DNA from: Mycolicibacterium sarraceniae | GTDB taxonomy: Bacteria; Actinomycetota; Actinomycetes; Mycobacteriales; Mycobacteriaceae | Assembly: GCF_010731875.1 (NCBI RefSeq) | Contig: NZ_AP022595.1 | Location: forward strand, 2,666,001-2,730,000 | Length of the DNA: 64,000 nucleotides | Reading direction: 5' to 3' | Shown here: positions 43,378 to 52,589 of the stretch, one piece after another | Position numbering within the stretch: position 1 is the first letter of the stretch | Layout: the number at the start of each line of letters is the position of its first letter | The notes under the pieces: model-generated | Told to the model about the DNA's origin: nothing | Database searches by the model: none | The model's input: the letters and a program-made list of their open reading frames with translations, nothing else | Made by a program: the position numbers and the translations under genes

Positions 43378-44609
43378 CCAGGGTTGCGATCATCGGAGCA
43401 GGACCATACGGACTTTCGATTGCGGCGCATTTGCGTGCGCGCGGCATCCCGTTCCGGATCTTCGGCACACCAATGAGCAGTTGGCGCCACCACATGCCGG
43501 CGGGAATGATGTTGAAGTCCCAGCCTTTCGCTTCGAGCCTGAGCGCACCGGGCGGGCAGGGATCGCTCGCCGCCTATTGCGCGACGAAGGGAATTCCCTA
43601 CCACGACATCGATATTCCAGTCAGTCTGGAGTTGTTCACCGAGTACGCGCTGGATTTCCAGGAAGGCTTTGTCGAAGTTGTGGAGCCGCGGCAGGTGGTG
43701 GCGCTGGATCGCACGAACGACGGCTACCTGCTCGAGCTCGACGACGGTGAGGTTCTCCCCGCGGACCTCGTCGTCTGCGCGATCGGCATCAGCTACTTCG
43801 ATCAGATTCCTGAGGAGCTGCAGCATCTTCCGAGCCAGCTGGTCAGCCACACCGCAGCCCATAGCGACCTATCCGATTTCGCCGACCGGCGCGTCGCCGT
43901 CGTCGGTGGTGGCTCGTCAGCGGTGGACTTCGCCACCCTCGCGCACGAAGCAGGCGCGCACGTGTCGGTGGTGGCGCGACGCCCGGTGAAGTTCACGCCC
44001 ACACCACCGCCGGGACCACGACCGTGGTGGCAACGGATTTGCTACCCGTCGTCAGGTCTTGGCCCATCGATACCGTTATGGCTGTACGAGAAGGTCCCGA
44101 ACCTGTTCCGGCACCTGCCGGGGGGTGTCCGGCTCAGGTTGATTCGGCGGGTCCTGGGGCCGCAGACGCCGTCGACGATGAAGGCTCGGTTCGAGGCCGG
44201 TGTCGGGGTCACGGTCGTCGATCGGATCGAGCAGGCCCATCCAGAACGGGGAAAGGTCCGGCTTGTTCTCGCGATGCGCGACGGTCGTCGACGCGAGATG
44301 ACCGTCGACCACGTGATCGCCGCAGCGGGTTACTACCCGCGGGTCTCGTCGGTCGACTTCCTCAGCGAGGAGCTTCGCTCGTCGATCCGCACGCATGCCG
44401 AAATGCCCGTTTTATCAGCAAAATTCGAGAGTTCCGTGCCGGGTCTGTATTTCGTCGGGCTGCCCGCCGTCAACAGCTTCGGCCCGCTGATGCGGTTCGT
44501 TGTCGGTGCACAGTACGTTGCCCCGCGGGTGGCTCACGAGGTGGCACGCCGGGTGCGGGCGCTCGAGCCAACAGAAAGCCGGAATCGCACAGCGGATCCG
44601 GTTCGGTAG
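43374..44609 (+). CDS. FAD/NAD(P)-dependent oxidoreductase (flavin monooxygenase-like)
   Basis: 411 residues; ATG overlaps the previous stop (ATGA). N-terminal FAD motif VAIIGAGPYGLSIAAHL (4-20) and a second dinucleotide motif VAVVGGGSSAVDFA (about 172-185) are both intact, followed by ARRPVKFTPTPPPGPRPWW. The layout is that of flavin-containing monooxygenases and of NAD(P)/FAD proteins that often sit in actinobacterial glycan and secondary-metabolite clusters. It could oxidise a sugar or a lipid carrier part. Neither substrate nor reaction can be named from the sequence. Confidence 0.75.
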   Translation: MTRVAIIGAGPYGLSIAAHLRARGIPFRIFGTPMSSWRHHMPAGMMLKSQPFASSLSAPGGQGSLAAYCATKGIPYHDIDIPVSLELFTEYALDFQEGFVEVVEPRQVVALDRTNDGYLLELDDGEVLPADLVVCAIGISYFDQIPEELQHLPSQLVSHTAAHSDLSDFADRRVAVVGGGSSAVDFATLAHEAGAHVSVVARRPVKFTPTPPPGPRPWWQRICYPSSGLGPSIPLWLYEKVPNLFRHLPGGVRLRLIRRVLGPQTPSTMKARFEAGVGVTVVDRIEQAHPERGKVRLVLAMRDGRRREMTVDHVIAAAGYYPRVSSVDFLSEELRSSIRTHAEMPVLSAKFESSVPGLYFVGLPAVNSFGPLMRFVVGAQYVAPRVAHEVARRVRALEPTESRNRTADPVR

Positions 44610-44637
44610 CGGGCCGGAGACGTTAGGGAGGTGCACT

Positions 44638-45606
44638 ATGACAGTCGCGAACTCGGGCCATGCCGTCACCGCGTCGGTGGTGATCTGCGCCTATTCTTTT
44701 AATCGCTTCGACGACACTCTTGCCGCGGTGGCATCGGTTCGAGGCCAGAGCGTGAAACCGGCGGAAATCGTGGTCGTCGTCGACCACAACCCGGATCTCT
44801 ACCGGCAATTCAGCGAGGTCCTGGCTGATGTGACGGTAGTGGAGAATCGTTACAAACAGGGCCTTTCCGGCGGCAAAGACACTGGCGTGGAGATGACCTC
44901 GGGTGATGTGGTGGCCTTCCTCGACGACGATGCCGTCGCTCATCCCGATTGGCTGGCGCACCTGTGTGCAGGCTACGCCGATGAGCGCGTCGCCGGTGTG
45001 GGTGGCACTACGTTGCCGTTGTGGGCATCAGAACGGCCGCGCTGGTTCCCTGAGGAATTCGACTGGGTACTGGGCTGCACCTTCACCGGAAGGGAACCCG
45101 GGCAGGTTCGGAACTTGCTGGGCGGCAACGCCTCGTTCCGTCGGGAGGTCTTCTCGATCGCTGGTGGATTCCCCAGCCATATGGGCCGCACATCGGCGGA
45201 TCGACGCCCGCTGGGTTGTGAGGAGACCGAATTCTGCATCCGAGTGGCTCAACGCCGGCCCGACTGGATATACATGTTCGAACCTCGAGCGGTGATCTGG
45301 CATCGGGTCGGGGCCGAACGGGAACGGTTCGCCTACTTCCGGTCTCGGTGCTTCGCCGAAGGTCTGTCCAAGGCTGCCGTAACGCGCAGTGTCGGATTCT
45401 CTGACGGACTCGCCGCTGAACGGAAATACACGACCCGGATACTCACCCGCGGGGTTGCACGAGGCCTCGGCAGCGCCTTGAGCGGTGACTTGGCCGGGCT
45501 CGAGCGCACCTGGGCCATCTCGGTGGGTCTACTCACCGCCGCGGCCGGATATGCCCGCGGGGGTGCTCCGGTCCGCCGAGGGCGGGCGATGACGGGCGTC
45601 GAATGA
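44638..45606 (+). CDS. GT2 glycosyltransferase
   Basis: 322 residues from ATG 44638 with an unusually strong TTAGGGAGGTG site. GT-A motifs: TASVVICAYSFNRFDDTLAA (11-30), VVVVDHNPDL, and the metal site FLDDDAV (D96-D98); then LLGGNASFRREVF and the acceptor-side GCEETEFCIRVAQR (the ED/EE motif typical of GT2). A transferase that adds one sugar to a growing lipid-linked repeat unit is the likely role. The stop overlaps the deacetylase start (ATGA). Confidence 0.85.
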   Translation: MTVANSGHAVTASVVICAYSFNRFDDTLAAVASVRGQSVKPAEIVVVVDHNPDLYRQFSEVLADVTVVENRYKQGLSGGKDTGVEMTSGDVVAFLDDDAVAHPDWLAHLCAGYADERVAGVGGTTLPLWASERPRWFPEEFDWVLGCTFTGREPGQVRNLLGGNASFRREVFSIAGGFPSHMGRTSADRRPLGCEETEFCIRVAQRRPDWIYMFEPRAVIWHRVGAERERFAYFRSRCFAEGLSKAAVTRSVGFSDGLAAERKYTTRILTRGVARGLGSALSGDLAGLERTWAISVGLLTAAAGYARGGAPVRRGRAMTGVE

Positions 45607-46388
45607 TCCAGTCGGTCCCCATCCTGATGTATCACGCTGTCGCCGAGCGGCCCCCGTCGACAACCAGGCGGCTCTCGGTCAGTCCCCGAGCGCTGGAGGA
45701 ACAGCTCGCCTACCTGGTCGCCCACGGGTTCACCGGTCTCACATTCGCCCAACTCGCCAGGGCATTCCGGTCCGGTACGGAGCTGCCTGAGCGGCCGGTG
45801 GCCCTGACATTCGACGACGGCTACGCCGATTTCGTGTCCGATGCCTGGCCCATCTTGTCGCGGTACGGTTTCTCGGCAACCGTTTTTGTCACGACCGGCT
45901 GGATCGCCGACGCCGGCGCCCACGCCGCGGGGCGCTCACCGGATCGCATGATGAGTTGGGCACAGATCCGGGAGCTGGCTGCGTCGAATATCGAAATCGG
46001 GGCGCATAGCCACAGCCACCCCGAGCTCGACCAGATCGATGTCGCCCAGATGTCGCATGAGCTCATGGGCAGCCGCGAACTGCTCGAGAACGGTATCGGA
46101 AGGGGGGTCACCACCCTCGCATATCCGTTCGGGTACGCGAGTGCACGAGTCCGGGCCGCAGCTCGAACTGCCGGTTTCGAAAGTGCGGCAGCCGTCAGAA
46201 ATATGCGAGCGACACGGTCTGACGATCCTTTCATGTTGCCGCGCTTAACGATCCGACGGGCCACCAGTATGGCTAGCTTCGCGGCGATGGTGTCGGGGCC
46301 GGGCGCCACGATCCTCCGCTGGGAACGTTTGCTGACAGCCGGGTGGGCGCCGCTACGCGCCGCCAAACGCTCGGCCAGACGGAGCTGA
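45603..46388 (+). CDS. Polysaccharide deacetylase (NodB/CE4 family)
   Basis: 261 residues. NodB motifs: TFDDGY (D71, D72) and HSHSH (H135, H139 as the metal pair), followed by LAYPFGYASARV. The first residues PILMYHAVAERPP are the usual YHxV start of extracellular or periplasmic CE4 deacetylases, but there is no signal peptide, so it may act on a cytosolic lipid-linked intermediate. It would remove N- or O-acetyl groups from sugars of the locus's glycan. It overlaps the glycosyltransferase before it and is four bases from the flippase gene. Confidence 0.85.
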   Translation: MIQSVPILMYHAVAERPPSTTRRLSVSPRALEEQLAYLVAHGFTGLTFAQLARAFRSGTELPERPVALTFDDGYADFVSDAWPILSRYGFSATVFVTTGWIADAGAHAAGRSPDRMMSWAQIRELAASNIEIGAHSHSHPELDQIDVAQMSHELMGSRELLENGIGRGVTTLAYPFGYASARVRAAARTAGFESAAAVRNMRATRSDDPFMLPRLTIRRATSMASFAAMVSGPGATILRWERLLTAGWAPLRAAKRSARRS

Positions 46389-46392
46389 CTCG

Positions 46393-47778
46393 ATGTCTGA
46401 GCGAATTGAGTTGGAGCCATCGGCGTCGAGCGTCGGCGAGCCCGTCGAAAGCCCGGTCCGTCGAGGTGGCGAAGTCGACAGCGCAGACGGCGGGTTGTTC
46501 CTTCGCAATGCCTACGCACTCGTGCTCAACACCGGGATCACCGGGGCCCTCGGACTGGTGTACTGGTTTCTGGCCGCGCACCATTACCGCGACGCCGACG
46601 TGGGACGTGGCTCGGCGGCGATCTCCGCTCTGATGGCGCTGACGAGTCTGGTATCGCTGAACGCGGCAGGAACGCTCAATCGCTTCATACCCAAGGCCGG
46701 TAAGCACTCGTTCGCTGTGGTTGCCTGCGCCTACGTCCTCACCTCCGCCGCCGTTGCCGCTCTGGCCTTCTGCTTTCTCGCCACGCTCAGCTGGTGGGGA
46801 GGGCCGGTATTCGATCTCCTACGTACGCCGAGCATGCAGCTGTGGTTCGTCGGCGGGGCGGTGGTCGCGAGTGTGATCACCGTGCAGGAGAGTGTCCTCA
46901 CCGGGCTGCGAGCTGCCGTGTGGGTGCCGTTGTGGAACGCCATTTTCGGCGTCGCGAAGATCATCCTGTTGTTGTTGCTCGCCGGATCCATGCCCCGTTC
47001 CGGAGTCTTCTTCTCCTGGATCGTCCCCATGGTCGTGATCATGTTTCCTGCCAGTCTCCAGATCTTCGTGTGGCTGCTGCCACGGCACATACGCAGGACA
47101 GCTCCCGACATCGCGTTGCAACGCGGTCAGATTGGCCGGTTCTTCGCGGCTGACTACCTTGGTGCGCTCTTCATGTTCGCGACCATGTTCCTCGTCCCCG
47201 TCCTCGTCGCGGCCCGTGTCGAAGCCCACACCTACGCATACTTCTTCCTGGCATGGTCCGTCGCAGGCATCTTGAACATGGTCGCGTGCAATCTGTCGAC
47301 GTCCATGGCGGTGGAAAGCGTCTATGACATGGGTAGTTTGGCCCGGCACTGCCGCGCGGCGCTCACCCGTGCAGTGGGCCTGCTGTTGGTCGGCGTAGTG
47401 GGAGTCAGCCTCGCCGCGCCGTACGCACTGGGGCTGTTCGGGCCTGGCTACCTCGACGCCGCTCCCGTGCTGCAGCTGCTGGCGTTCGCCAGTCTGCCGG
47501 CCGGGATCATTGAAATCTACCTCGGCACCCTCAGAGCGAGAACTCAACGACGGCAAATTATTTGGGTCCAATCTGCGCGCGGGATGCTGGTGTTGGCATT
47601 GGTCGTCGTGTTGATGCGCTGCTCCCAGTTGTTCGCGGGCTTCGGCGACCCGAGGATCACTGCGGTGGGAGTGGCGGTGCTGGTTGGCCAGGGTGTGGTG
47701 ATGCTTGCCGTGCTCCCAGGACTCGGGCGAGTCCTCGGGTACCGCCGCCACTCGCTGCACGGGTGTGCAAGCCGATGA
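46393..47778 (+). CDS. Wzx-like polysaccharide flippase (MOP superfamily)
   Basis: 461 residues with about 12-14 hydrophobic helices after a ~40-residue hydrophilic start. Segments such as NAYALVLNTGITGALGLVYW, RFFAADYLGALFMFATMFLV and APYALGLFGPGYLDAAPVLQ are the pattern of oligosaccharide flippases (the final one is the typical 'lfG..y..a..vl..la' block). It would move the lipid-linked repeat unit across the plasma membrane. Placed between the deacetylase (4 bp) and the large membrane protein (10 bp), it strongly marks the cluster as a glycan-export system. Confidence 0.82.
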   Translation: MSERIELEPSASSVGEPVESPVRRGGEVDSADGGLFLRNAYALVLNTGITGALGLVYWFLAAHHYRDADVGRGSAAISALMALTSLVSLNAAGTLNRFIPKAGKHSFAVVACAYVLTSAAVAALAFCFLATLSWWGGPVFDLLRTPSMQLWFVGGAVVASVITVQESVLTGLRAAVWVPLWNAIFGVAKIILLLLLAGSMPRSGVFFSWIVPMVVIMFPASLQIFVWLLPRHIRRTAPDIALQRGQIGRFFAADYLGALFMFATMFLVPVLVAARVEAHTYAYFFLAWSVAGILNMVACNLSTSMAVESVYDMGSLARHCRAALTRAVGLLLVGVVGVSLAAPYALGLFGPGYLDAAPVLQLLAFASLPAGIIEIYLGTLRARTQRRQIIWVQSARGMLVLALVVVLMRCSQLFAGFGDPRITAVGVAVLVGQGVVMLAVLPGLGRVLGYRRHSLHGCASR

Positions 47779-47788
47779 GCGCATACCG

Positions 47789-49915
47789 ATGAGTCGCCAG
47801 GTGGTCGACGACCTCGAAGCGGACGTTGTGGCGCCCACGCTCTCGAGGAGAGCCGGAGCTGGTGGCTGCGAGCCGAAATCAGAACGGCGCCAAGAAGGCC
47901 AGCAGGTCACCGTCGCAGCACTGTGTCTCACTACTGCCCTTGCCGTCTTGCTCTTGGTGGCGAGGTTGCCCACCGTCGATCTTCACGCTATGACGGGGTT
48001 GGGACTGCTTTCAGTGCTGCCGTTTTCTACTTTGGCCGGGCTCGCGCTGCTCGGCGTCGGCTTCGTCGGGTCGCTCTCCCTTCGCCGGCCCCACGCCTGG
48101 CTGTTGGGCATCCAGCTGGTGATTCTTGTCCTTTTCCTGCATGGGATTACGGTCTTGGTCGAATCGGAGCCTCGATTTCCGATCACCTGGTTCCACGCTG
48201 GTTTTGTCGACTTCATCTCGCGCACCGGCACTGTGGCAACTGAACTCGATGCTCGATGGTGCTGGCCGGGCTTCTTTGCGCTGGCGGCGTTCTGGCTCGG
48301 CTCGGGCCGGCTTTCGACCTTGAGTCCGGTGCTTTCCCTCGCCCCGGTGCTCAGCAATCTGCTGTACCTGGGAGCGCTCGCGCTGATCATGAGCGCGATC
48401 AAGATGTCGTTGCAGGCCAGATGGCTTGCGGCGGTGTTGTTTTGCCTCCTGAACTGGATCGGGCAGGATTACTTCAGCCCGCAAGGGTTCACCTATCTGC
48501 TCTATCTGGTGTTCATCGGAATTGTCGTCAAGTGGTTCAGCAGCCTCGAGCGGACGGTGAATCGGCATTGCAAGCCGGCCCGCGTGTGGCACTGGGTATG
48601 GCAAGGGTCGTCCTCCGGTGAATTGCCCTCTGCCCCTGCGCGTCCGGCGGAGCGGGTCGTGCTGCTGGCGATCCTCGTGGGTTTGTTCTGCGCAGCGACG
48701 GTGAGCCACCAGCTGACACCGTTCGTCATGGTGATGAGCGTCGTGGGGTTGATAGTGGCGCGTCGATGCACGCTTACCGGGCTGCCCACGATATTGATCG
48801 TGATCCTGCTGGCCTGGATCAGCTATATGACCGAACCGTATTGGGCGGGTCATCTGAAGGACATGGTGGGCAGTGTCGGTGATGTGAGCGGCACCGTCTC
48901 CTCGAGCGTCGTCGCGCGTGCTTCACGCGGCAGCGACGAGCACCAGCTGGTCGGTCAGGCGAGGATGCTCACCGCCGGACTCCTCGTGGCCATGGCCGCG
49001 TGGGGGTTACTGAGGCGACGCCGCCACGGGATTGAGGACCGTGTACTCCTCGTCCTCGTCGCCGTTCCGGTCGGTCTGGTGTTCATGCAGAGCTACGGCG
49101 GCGAGATTGCCTTTCGGGTATACCTTTTCATGCTCGGACCCGCATGCATCCTGGCCGCGTTGTCCTTCTTCCCGGACCCGGAGAGCCGGCCGACGGCGCT
49201 TGCCCGGGGTGGCGTCGGTCTATGCGTCCTAGCGCTCTCGTTCTCCTTCTTCGTGACGCGATACGGTAACGAGCAATTCGAGCAGATATCCGACGGTGCG
49301 GTCGCCGCGGTAGAGACGGTCTATTCCCTCACGCCCAACGGCGGCAGATTTCTGTTTGTCAGCCCGCATATCCCCGGGGACACGCCGTTCATACCAGTCG
49401 GCTACCGCGACGTCGAACGGGTTGATTGGGATCGCCTCGATGCTCCCATCGAGCCCGCCGATGTGACGGGTCTGGTGGACGTCATGCGGGAAGGCGGACC
49501 CGGGACCTACCTGATCACCACACGAAGCCAGGAGAACTACCTGACATTCGGGTCGGGTTACCCGCCGGACTGGGGAACGCAGTTTCGCCGCGCAATGGCA
49601 GCTGCGCCGGGCGTGCGCGTGGTCGTCGACAACCCAGACGCATCGGTATACACCTTCGATTGGCGGCCTGGGCAAACGCCAAAGCCGTTCATACCCCCCA
49701 CCACCGGAGTTCAGATCCGGCGCACGCCATGGACTCCGGTCGGCGTGGCATTTCTGGTCATGGCACTGAGCCTGCTCGGTCTGCGCGAGGTCTGGCGGGT
49801 TTGCCCTACGCGCAACGACCCGAGATGGCTGCGCCTCCTCACCCTTGCCGCGTCGCCGGTACTGGCCGGGTTCGTTCTCGTCATCGCCGAACGCTTTGTG
49901 GTGCTGACGACATGA
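47789..49915 (+). CDS. Large polytopic membrane protein, putative Wzy-like glycan polymerase
   Basis: 708 residues from ATG 47789. About 12 hydrophobic helices in residues ~40-505 are followed by a ~140-residue soluble part (SLTPNGGRFLFVSPHIPGDT...VMREGGPGTYLITTRSQENY) and two more helices at the end. The loop before the soluble part has GGEIAFRVYLFMLGPACILA. Size, topology and position next to a flippase fit a polymerase/ligase of the Wzy or GT-C type, but no catalytic residue can be pinned down and the family name is not known to me. The stop is followed by ATG 49912 of the next frame (ATGA). Confidence 0.65.
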   Translation: MSRQVVDDLEADVVAPTLSRRAGAGGCEPKSERRQEGQQVTVAALCLTTALAVLLLVARLPTVDLHAMTGLGLLSVLPFSTLAGLALLGVGFVGSLSLRRPHAWLLGIQLVILVLFLHGITVLVESEPRFPITWFHAGFVDFISRTGTVATELDARWCWPGFFALAAFWLGSGRLSTLSPVLSLAPVLSNLLYLGALALIMSAIKMSLQARWLAAVLFCLLNWIGQDYFSPQGFTYLLYLVFIGIVVKWFSSLERTVNRHCKPARVWHWVWQGSSSGELPSAPARPAERVVLLAILVGLFCAATVSHQLTPFVMVMSVVGLIVARRCTLTGLPTILIVILLAWISYMTEPYWAGHLKDMVGSVGDVSGTVSSSVVARASRGSDEHQLVGQARMLTAGLLVAMAAWGLLRRRRHGIEDRVLLVLVAVPVGLVFMQSYGGEIAFRVYLFMLGPACILAALSFFPDPESRPTALARGGVGLCVLALSFSFFVTRYGNEQFEQISDGAVAAVETVYSLTPNGGRFLFVSPHIPGDTPFIPVGYRDVERVDWDRLDAPIEPADVTGLVDVMREGGPGTYLITTRSQENYLTFGSGYPPDWGTQFRRAMAAAPGVRVVVDNPDASVYTFDWRPGQTPKPFIPPTTGVQIRRTPWTPVGVAFLVMALSLLGLREVWRVCPTRNDPRWLRLLTLAASPVLAGFVLVIAERFVVLTT

Positions 49916-49965
49916 ACGCCGACGGACAGGGACCGAAGAGGTCGAGCGATAAGGGGCGAACGGCA

Positions 49966-51282
49966 ATGAAACTCGATGTGCTGCAACCGAGGTATTCAGC
50001 CCGCGCCGAATCAGCCCCTTCGCGGATTCACGCTGACCGCTCGGTCCCGGCGGTAGTAGTCAAGATCGGACGGTATCCATGGCACCACGGCGGTGTCGGC
50101 GCAATCAGAAGCCTGGGGCGCCTGGGCATTCCGGTGTACGCAGTCACCGAAGACGCCTGGACCCCGGCGGCCATGTCCCGTTATCTTCAAGGCCGATTCA
50201 TCTGGCCGACAACAGGCCTCGAGAACCCGGCGAGGCTCGTCGAAGGGCTCCTCGATATCGGGCGGTTGATCGGGCGGCCGTCGGTGCTCGTGCCCACTGA
50301 CGAGGAAGCAGCAGTGCTGATCGCCGAACATGCCAACGACCTGGGGGACACCTTTCTGTTCCCGCGGATCGCGCCGGCGCTGCCCCGGCGGCTGGCGAGT
50401 AAACGGGGGTTGCACGAGCTGTGCCTCGAGAGCGCTGTCCCAACGCCCGCGGCGGCCTTTCCCACGAGCCTCGATGAATTGGAGAAGTTCGCATTCGACG
50501 CGACATTTCCGTTGGTGGTGAAGAATTTGGAAGCGTTCGAGCGGCGCCGCGCACCGGTGGTGGGCGGCACCACCCGGGTCGACAACCCTGCCGACCTCTA
50601 CGCGCTGGCTCGCGGCTGGGGCAATACGTTCAGCGTGATTCTGCAGGAGTACTTGCCGCGCGAGAGCGCCGAAGATTGGATCGTGCACTCCTATTGCGAT
50701 GAATCATCAATTCCCCTAGTTCAATTCACGGGTGTGAAGGTTCGTTCGTTCCCACCGCATGTCGGCATGACAACGTGCGCGTATGCGGTAGGCAATCCTG
50801 CTCTGCAGGAGATGACCACCCAGTTCGTCAAGAGTATCGATTACCGGGGCTGCCTCGATCTCGACTGGCGGTACGACCGGCGGGACGGCCAGTACAAACT
50901 CCTCGATTTCAATCCTCGGGTCGGCGCGCAGTTCCGGCTATTCGAAACCGAGGCGGGGGTCGATGTCGTGCGTGCCCTTCATCTCGACCTCACCGGACGC
51001 GATATTCCGTCTGCGGGACAGGTTGAAGCGCGCCGCTTCTTACTGGAGAATCTCGATCTTCCTGCCCGATTCGCCTTTCGCAACAGTGACTACTCAACAC
51101 CGTCGGCTCCCGCCGGCCCGTCGTCCACCGAATTCGCCTGGGTGGCCCGCGACGATATGAGGCCCTTCTTCTTCATGGTGATCCGGATGATTCCTCCTGC
51201 GGTTGCGCGGCTTTGGCAACGCTGGTGGACCGGTCGGCGGCGAACACGCAGTGGGCGGGCGGGGCGAAGGGCGCAACCATGA
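49966..51282 (+). CDS. ATP-grasp ligase
   Basis: 438 residues from ATG 49966 (AAGGGG upstream); ATG 49912, which overlaps the previous stop, would add 18 residues and is also plausible. Pre-ATP-grasp part: VVVKIGRYPWHHGGVGAIRS and VLVPTDEEAAVLIAEH. Central part: PLVVKNLEAFE (K186 for ATP). C-terminal Mg/ATP motif: CLDLDWRYDRRDGQYKLLDF then NPRVGAQFR (D300, D314, N316). Such enzymes form amide or ester bonds via acyl-phosphates. In a glycan cluster it may attach an amino acid or other carboxylate to a sugar; the substrate is unknown. Overlaps the glycosidase start (ATGA). Confidence 0.78.
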   Translation: MKLDVLQPRYSARAESAPSRIHADRSVPAVVVKIGRYPWHHGGVGAIRSLGRLGIPVYAVTEDAWTPAAMSRYLQGRFIWPTTGLENPARLVEGLLDIGRLIGRPSVLVPTDEEAAVLIAEHANDLGDTFLFPRIAPALPRRLASKRGLHELCLESAVPTPAAAFPTSLDELEKFAFDATFPLVVKNLEAFERRRAPVVGGTTRVDNPADLYALARGWGNTFSVILQEYLPRESAEDWIVHSYCDESSIPLVQFTGVKVRSFPPHVGMTTCAYAVGNPALQEMTTQFVKSIDYRGCLDLDWRYDRRDGQYKLLDFNPRVGAQFRLFETEAGVDVVRALHLDLTGRDIPSAGQVEARRFLLENLDLPARFAFRNSDYSTPSAPAGPSSTEFAWVARDDMRPFFFMVIRMIPPAVARLWQRWWTGRRRTRSGRAGRRAQP

Positions 51283-52589
51283 CGGGCCGCGCCGGCGCCG
51301 TGCCAGGCTGGGAAAAGAAACGTTGGAGAGTCCTCGTATCGGGAATTCTTGTGGTCGTTATGGTTACCAGTTGCACGGGGAACAGCCACCGCGATATCGA
51401 CCCGCCTGGCTGGGGTTTCACTCACACCCAGTTCAGCGCAGATGCCGGTGACGCCGACGCGGTCGACACCGCTGTGAAGGCGATCAGCGAGGTGCCGATG
51501 ATTCAGGCCCAGCACATCATGGGCTTTGGAGCTGACAACCCCGAGTCGTCGCCTGGCCAGTTCAACTTCGACAGCCTCGACCGGCGCATGGACTTCATTC
51601 GTCGGACCGGAGGAATTCCGGTGATCATCTTGTGCTGTGCCCCCGACTGGATGAAGGGTGGCCGGCCTGGGACCACCGACTGGGACCGCTTGGAGACTGC
51701 ACCGCTTCGCGAGCATTTCGCCGACTTTGCCGCGCTGAGCGCTGTCGTTGCGAAGAGGTACCCCTACGTGCGTCACTTCATCGTGTGGAACGAGTTCAAA
51801 GGCTTCTTCGATGACGTCAAGAACCGATGGGACGCAGCCGGATACACGGATCTCTACAACGCTGTCTACGACGCGCTGAAGTCTGTCAACCCTGCCAACC
51901 AGGTCGGCGGTCCCTATCTCGACTTCGACCATCCATCAGATCCTTCGTACACCTCACTCGATCTACGGGGTCCATGGGGAGCTGTCGACCAACGGGTGCT
52001 CGACGCGTTCGTCGAATGGAATCAGCGCCGTAGGGGTGTCGACTTCGTCGTCGTCGACGGGCACGCGACGGTGTCCGAAGGCGTTGCGGATGAGTTCGCG
52101 GCGCTGGAAAAGTTCACTGCCGTCAACGACTGGCTCCGAAAACAAGTGAGCGTGCCCATTTGGTGGGCCGAGTGGTACGTCGAGCCGACTCGACCGGACT
52201 GGACGCCGCAGCACCGGATAGCACTGCGTGTGGCCGCGATGATCAAGCTCGCGAGTAGCGGAGCCTCCGTTGTCCTGTATTGGAATCCACGCCCGGAGAG
52301 CGCCGTCTGCGCGGTCTGTCTGTGGACTGATACGCAAAAGCCCGGCGGGGGACAGCCACTGCCGTTTCTGACCGACGTGCTGGCGCGGTTCGCCCGGTCG
52401 TTTCCGCCGAATATTCCACGCTCGACTGTCCAGGTGGGCGACGGGCTGCTGGCGCTGGCATCCCAGCGTGCTCTGGTGATTGTGAACACGACCGGCGTGA
52501 CGGCCAGTGCATCTGTCGATGGCCGGCGAATTGATGTGTCGCCTTACGAAGTGCGCTGGCTTGCAGCGCATGCCGGCACCTGGAGTTAA
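51279..52589 (+). CDS. Lipoprotein glycoside hydrolase (GH39-like, clan A)
   Basis: 436 residues. Signal peptide 12-31 ends in a lipobox VTSC (Cys32), so the enzyme should be anchored outside the plasma membrane. TIM-barrel landmarks of clan GH-A: IVWNEF with the acid/base E172, and IWWAEWY with candidate nucleophile E298, as in GH39 xylosidase/PslG-like hydrolases. PILCCAPDW-type strand 3 (VIILCCAPDWM) and YWNPRPES near strand 8 also fit. Many exopolysaccharide loci encode such a hydrolase to trim or release their own polymer, which is the inferred role. It is the last gene of the overlapping series. Confidence 0.8.
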   Translation: MTGRAGAVPGWEKKRWRVLVSGILVVVMVTSCTGNSHRDIDPPGWGFTHTQFSADAGDADAVDTAVKAISEVPMIQAQHIMGFGADNPESSPGQFNFDSLDRRMDFIRRTGGIPVIILCCAPDWMKGGRPGTTDWDRLETAPLREHFADFAALSAVVAKRYPYVRHFIVWNEFKGFFDDVKNRWDAAGYTDLYNAVYDALKSVNPANQVGGPYLDFDHPSDPSYTSLDLRGPWGAVDQRVLDAFVEWNQRRRGVDFVVVDGHATVSEGVADEFAALEKFTAVNDWLRKQVSVPIWWAEWYVEPTRPDWTPQHRIALRVAAMIKLASSGASVVLYWNPRPESAVCAVCLWTDTQKPGGGQPLPFLTDVLARFARSFPPNIPRSTVQVGDGLLALASQRALVIVNTTGVTASASVDGRRIDVSPYEVRWLAAHAGTWS

